A DNA stretch of 64,000 nt from Lobosporangium transversale (Eukaryota; Mortierellomycota; Mortierellomycetes; Mortierellales; Mortierellaceae): contig NW_019029015.1 in the NCBI RefSeq assembly GCF_002105155.1, positions 248,001 to 312,000 on the forward strand. The letters run 5' to 3'. The notes under the pieces are model-generated. The model worked only from the letters and a program-made list of their open reading frames with translations. It had not been told where the DNA came from and did no database searches. The stretch's first letter is position 1, and every line of letters starts with the position of its first letter. The translations under genes were made by a program, and so were the position numbers. Positions 60,078 through 64,000 of the stretch are shown in pieces.

Positions 60078-60377
60078 ACTACCCATATTATCTCTCGCCC
60101 CCTTCCTGCTCTTACTTCTTCTGATCCGGCAAGGCTTCATCATTCAGTATCCAGAATTGGCAGCTGCGTGACGCTCTGTATCAACTGGTCCTTCTGTAAT
60201 CCTCTATTCCGTAAAAAAAAGGTTTTCTCCTAGCATCCACAATACAGAGTCTGTTGATCTTATTACTCATTCTGCCACTCAATGGACTTTAATTATTACT
60301 TTGTATACTCTCTATAAAAGATATTATTCTGCTTTCTATCTCGTCTCACTTAATGCTTTTTATTTTTATTTATATAT

Positions 60378-60515
60378 TTATTTGGAGAGAAGACATACGG
60401 TTACCTTCCCGCCACGCAGTTCGCTCGTTGTGTGGCCTTGGCTCATCACCATTGACAACTGGGGTGGTTGAGGCTGGTAGGTTTGTTCACGAGCGGTGAT
60501 TTTCGTCGGTGGCAT
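60378..60515 (-). CDS. Small open reading frame, 45 residues
   Basis: ATG at 60515, stop at 60378. The peptide starts MPPTKITAREQTYQPQPPQL and has a compact, non-repetitive composition with SELRGGK near the end. The sequence AAG|GTAACC inside it could be a splice donor, so it may instead be a first exon. No homologue is recognised and it may be chance. Confidence 0.25.
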   Translation of the reverse strand: MPPTKITAREQTYQPQPPQLSMVMSQGHTTSELRGGKVTVCLLSK

Positions 60516-60635
60516 TTTTTTAAAAAAAGATTACTGTCTCCATTTATATTTTCTATTTACGCGTTTTCGCATCGCACTCGTTTTTAGGTTCGTCATCCTT
60601 TCTTTAATCGGCTGATATAACAATGACAGACATCA

Positions 60636-61056
60636 GCTCGGCGGCACGGACGCGAAATGTAGCCCTTATGATACACTAGCTCATAGTGTCGATGCTCTCC
60701 AAGGACAACTCTTCGAAAACATAGATTCCGTAACTAGTCAAGGGTCGGTGAATTTCCCTGTGATCGAGCTGGAGCATCTATACGTCAGGAAGGTTTACAT
60801 GGACCTTTACCAAGAGGCCATAAAGAGACTTGACCATATAGAGACTACAGGGTGACCACAAAATATTGCTCGACGTCCTTCCTTTACAAGACTTTTTGAG
60901 GGGTTCAAAAAAAAGGAGTGGATTGGATCTAAAGAAATCTATGGCGAGTTCCAATTACAGAAGTTGCAAGGCCGCTGTCAAATACGAAGCAATACGTTTT
61001 GGGGGTTAATAATATGGGTTTACCTACCAGAAAATCCTCATGAAGGCGACAAATAA
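60636..61056 (+). pseudogene. Coding remnant with one in-frame stop
   Basis: A single frame of about 140 codons with good protein composition is interrupted by TGA at 60853-60855. Before the stop it reads through DTLAHSVDALQGQLFENI and FPVIELEHLYVRKVYMDLYQ; after it, RRPSFTRLFEGFKKKEWIG and EFQLQKLQ, then a double stop at 61054. There is no ATG at the beginning and no clear acceptor, so it looks like a fragment of a decayed gene. The family is not recognised. Confidence 0.4.
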
Positions 61057-61901
61057 TAAAAATTACTTATACATGTCACTCCAATACTTGTCAATTGTTC
61101 AGAGAATGGTAAAAAAAAGCTTGGCTTTATAATGGAGAGGATATACAAGGCTACAAATGCAATCAAAAAACAAGCTGGCAGATCCATGTCGAGTGGGAAG
61201 GGCGTACTTCATCTGGCACATCGGGCTGACAAATGAATGCGAGAAATCTTTTTTTTTTTTTTTTGCACCTGCATTTTATATTGGTTGACCACAGTTCTTC
61301 AGAATCAATGACAGTGTTACACTCTTCTCATCAGGATTGCCTTATTGACTGGTCCAGCTTGCGTGCAAAGCGGATGGAAGAGATTTGAAGATCGTTGTAT
61401 TTATCAAGCGGGAAACAGTGGCACCCAAGGTGGAGTTTCTTCATGAAAGGAGCTGCCTATGAAACCAAAGTTGAAATTTCAAGACCTCTCATACCGATTT
61501 GGTTCGGTAAATTCAGTGAGTATCTTTCATGTTAATGAATAGGAGCATGGATCCAAGTTCCAACTGGGAATGCTTATGCCTAAATGGGTCATATTGTCAA
61601 CTTTTAATGCCTTTAGAGAGACTCTAAGAGCTGAATTCTCTTAAAGAGAGCAGGCTCTGCAGGTTGTTGCGAACTTTTTTTTTTTTTTTTTTTTTTTTTG
61701 ATAAAACGGCTCAATTGAGGGATAGTCTTGCCACAAATGTCATAACATGTGTTATTTTTTACCGGTTTCGGTCCTTTAAAATTAAATTCATTTCCCCTGT
61801 CTCTTTGAGACTAAGAGAAGAGGTCGTTGTCCCTTTCTCTCTTCATTGTTTCAATTTCAATTCCACAATTTGGTTCCTTCATTCACTTGACCCGACGCAA
61901 A
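61057..61901. other. Spacer upstream of the amidase gene
   Basis: No gene was recognised. T tracts lie at about 61250-61264 and 61676-61699. Confidence 0.5.
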
Positions 61902-64000
61902 ATGAGCACCTATAATCTCAAAGACCCTTCCACGCCCGTAGTCTCAGGCCGTCTCTTGGCGGTCCTCACAAACGTCGTTGAGAATATTGGCGAGTCCACA
62001 GGTATTATCTCGCACCTATGCAAAGACGCTGGTTTATATAGTCTTCGTGAAATCAACTACAATGAACCTCCTACGACTATGCCTATTTGGCCCCCTGTTC
62101 AGGATATGGTCCAAGCTGCCATCCCTTCCAATGGCTCCACATTGAGTGCACACGACTTTCTCACCTCGCTTCAGCAGCGTGCTGATCACGAAGCTTCTCA
62201 TGGAGCTCGATCGGCTACTGCTGTTGATAGTAATGAACAAAAATTCTTGACCTGTCGTGACTTTTATATCGCCTACAAATCAGGGAAAAGAAAACCAACT
62301 GAGGTAGTTATAGCTGTTACGAAGACGAGTGGAAGGTTGAAATCCTTACTCAATTTAACGCTTCATTATAAAAACATTTTTGAATTTCTTAGGTTGCAGA
62401 ACAACTTTTGAATGCGATCAAGGCTTCAGATGAAGTCTCGCCAGCCTTGGGTGCTGTCTGGAACTATAATAGGGATGCCATCCTCAAGCAAGCTAAAGAA
62501 TCAACAGACCGATATAACCAAGGCCGACCTTTAAGTATCGTCGACGGTGTTCCAGTTATCATCAAAGGTACCAAAAAAAAAAAAAAAAAAAAAAAGTGTG
62601 ACTGCAAAGAAGCAAGCAAATCTAACTTTTTGTACAATGGGGTTTCAATCATCCTTTTATTTTCTTCAAGATGAGCTCGACATCAAAGGACTTGAAACTG
62701 GAGTTGGTACTAATTTCATCAACAAGGGTAACCCAGCAAAGGAAGATGCTCACCTGGTCTCCTTGCTCCGTTCCCACGGCGCTCTCATTATTGGCAAATC
62801 TGTTATGCACGAGATTGGTAAGCAAATGACCGATTGATTTTCTTAATTTGTTTGTGTACACATTAAGACAGAGCATCGGTATCTGACAAATAATCAAATT
62901 GACAGGTTTGGGTATCACCAACTTCAACCCCAGTACTAAAACTCCCCGGAATCCTTACCAGCCCGAACATTCAACAGGAGGAAGTTCAGGCGGATCAGGC
63001 GCCGCTGTAGCCTCTGGGTAAGTTGAACAGTATTCATGGTTACTTTTTAAAGCTACAATAGTACCTTTTTATTTTTGTTTTTTAATATTCATCACTTCTA
63101 TTATCAAAATAGACTTTGTCCAATTGCAATTGGGTGTGATGGCGGTGGATCCGTCAGAATCCCTTCATCGTACTGCGGGATCTATGGTCTGAAACCCACC
63201 CAGGGCCGTATTTCAGGCCGGGGTGAATATCCATTGGCGCCGAGTGTAGCGACTAGCGGACCCATGTGCGCCACAATGGAGGACCTTGCGATCGTATACG
63301 CCATTATTGCCGGTCGAGATGTTAAGGTTTGTTGCTGCTAACATTAAAAGACACTTTGCACTTTGTGTGCATACTGGGCGCAATCCAAATGTGTTCTAAT
63401 GAAACAAGGTTTGCATTCGTACATTTAATTTAGGATCCGAATTCACACTTTCAGCCTGCAGTAGTGTTACCAGCTCCGGGTGATGCGGCAATTGCTGCCT
63501 CCAGTGGTCAGCTTCAAGGCCTCCGCATTGGCATCTATCGCCGCTGGTTTGAAGACGTCACTCATCCTGAGATCTCCAAGATATGCTACAAGATGCTAGA
63601 TCAACTCTGCAAGGATCATGGAGCTGTACTTGTTGATATTGAAATCCCTGAGCTGTTTGAATTGAACAAGGCACACAATATTGCGATTGTTGGAGAGATG
63701 ATATCAGAAGTCTATGTAAGTTGAACAAAAAAAAAACTATTTGAATGCTTGCGAGCTACGAAGAAATATAATATGATATTTATTACTATTAACACTTATG
63801 CTTTCTTTTTGCTTTTCTTTCATTATTCCATGTCTTAATTAGAAAGATCGCAAGAAGTTTAATTATCAGACGAGGCTAGAATTGGCAATGATGAATAGTT
63901 TGAGGATGCAGGATTATGTTCGGGCACAAAAGCAGCGAACGCGTAATATCCGCTTCCTTGAGACTTTGTTTGGACATAAAGCAGATGACCAGCAGCACCA
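61902..64000 (+). CDS. Amidase-signature hydrolase (FAAH/acetamidase-like), 5' part
   Basis: Seven exons are visible (61902-62303, 62393-62567, 62671-62817, 62906-63017, 63113-63326, 63434-63715, 63843 to the window end); the gene continues beyond 64000. All joins keep the frame. The Ser-cisSer-Lys triad is plain: K192 in [13 protein letters not shown], cis-serine S268 or S269 in [16 protein letters not shown], and nucleophile S292 in [16 protein letters not shown]. The segment [13 protein letters not shown] follows. Family members cleave amides such as fatty-acid amides or acetamide; the substrate here is open. Intron 2 has an A tract soon after the donor (about 62573-62595). Exon 5 ends with a GTTTGT donor, weaker than the others. 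Confidence 0.88.

Overview
This window looks like nuclear DNA of an early-diverging filamentous fungus. The probable group is Mucoromycota, perhaps Mortierellomycotina; that placement is inference from gene content and architecture, not from a marker gene. The genes are eukaryotic, carry short introns (mostly about 60-250 bp, one near 490 bp) with GTAAGT-like donors, and are packed tightly in some stretches and lost in others. More than twenty homopolymer A or T tracts of roughly 17-37 bases sit in introns and spacers.

Layout. Positions 1-12900 are gene-poor. They hold the 5' part of a FEN1/XPG-like nuclease gene (minus), a tRNA-Gln(CTG) with a 36-bp terminal-inverted-repeat element just upstream, the intact IMP3 gene (U3 snoRNP), a second MITE-like element with a related dispersed copy, a decayed piggyBac-type transposase, an ML/NPC2-like secreted lipid-binding protein, and several broken coding remnants. 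Positions 12900-25150 are dense: a nitrilase-fold apolipoprotein N-acyltransferase-like membrane protein, a monocarboxylate-transporter-like MFS protein, a DUF676-type serine hydrolase, an Asteroid/XPG nuclease and the splicing factor PRP3. Positions 27900-36610 hold an uncharacterised low-complexity protein and a very large GATA factor with two zinc fingers.

Positions 36886-53937 form the second dense block: GID4/VID24 (substrate receptor of the GID ubiquitin ligase), a TEN1-like CST telomere-capping subunit with an inserted SUMO-interaction-motif region, an HMG-box protein whose box is split by insertions, sulfite oxidase, a CBF1-type bHLH-zipper factor, a GT71 mannosyltransferase, an alpha/beta hydrolase and an uncharacterised membrane-associated protein. 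The last part (53938-64000) is a long empty stretch, an AT-hook protein, more coding remnants and the first seven exons of an amidase-signature hydrolase that runs off the window.

Functional links seen or inferred. Sulfite oxidase and the CBF1-like factor are divergent, and the shared spacer holds a perfect GTCACGTG, the classical CBF1/sulfur-gene site. IMP3 and PRP3 are housekeeping RNA-processing factors. Two FEN1-superfamily nucleases with the MGxxGLYSY start occur in the same window. The most novel candidate is the TEN1-like gene, whose small OB fold appears to be opened by about 150 disordered residues carrying two IDLT-type SUMO-interaction motifs.
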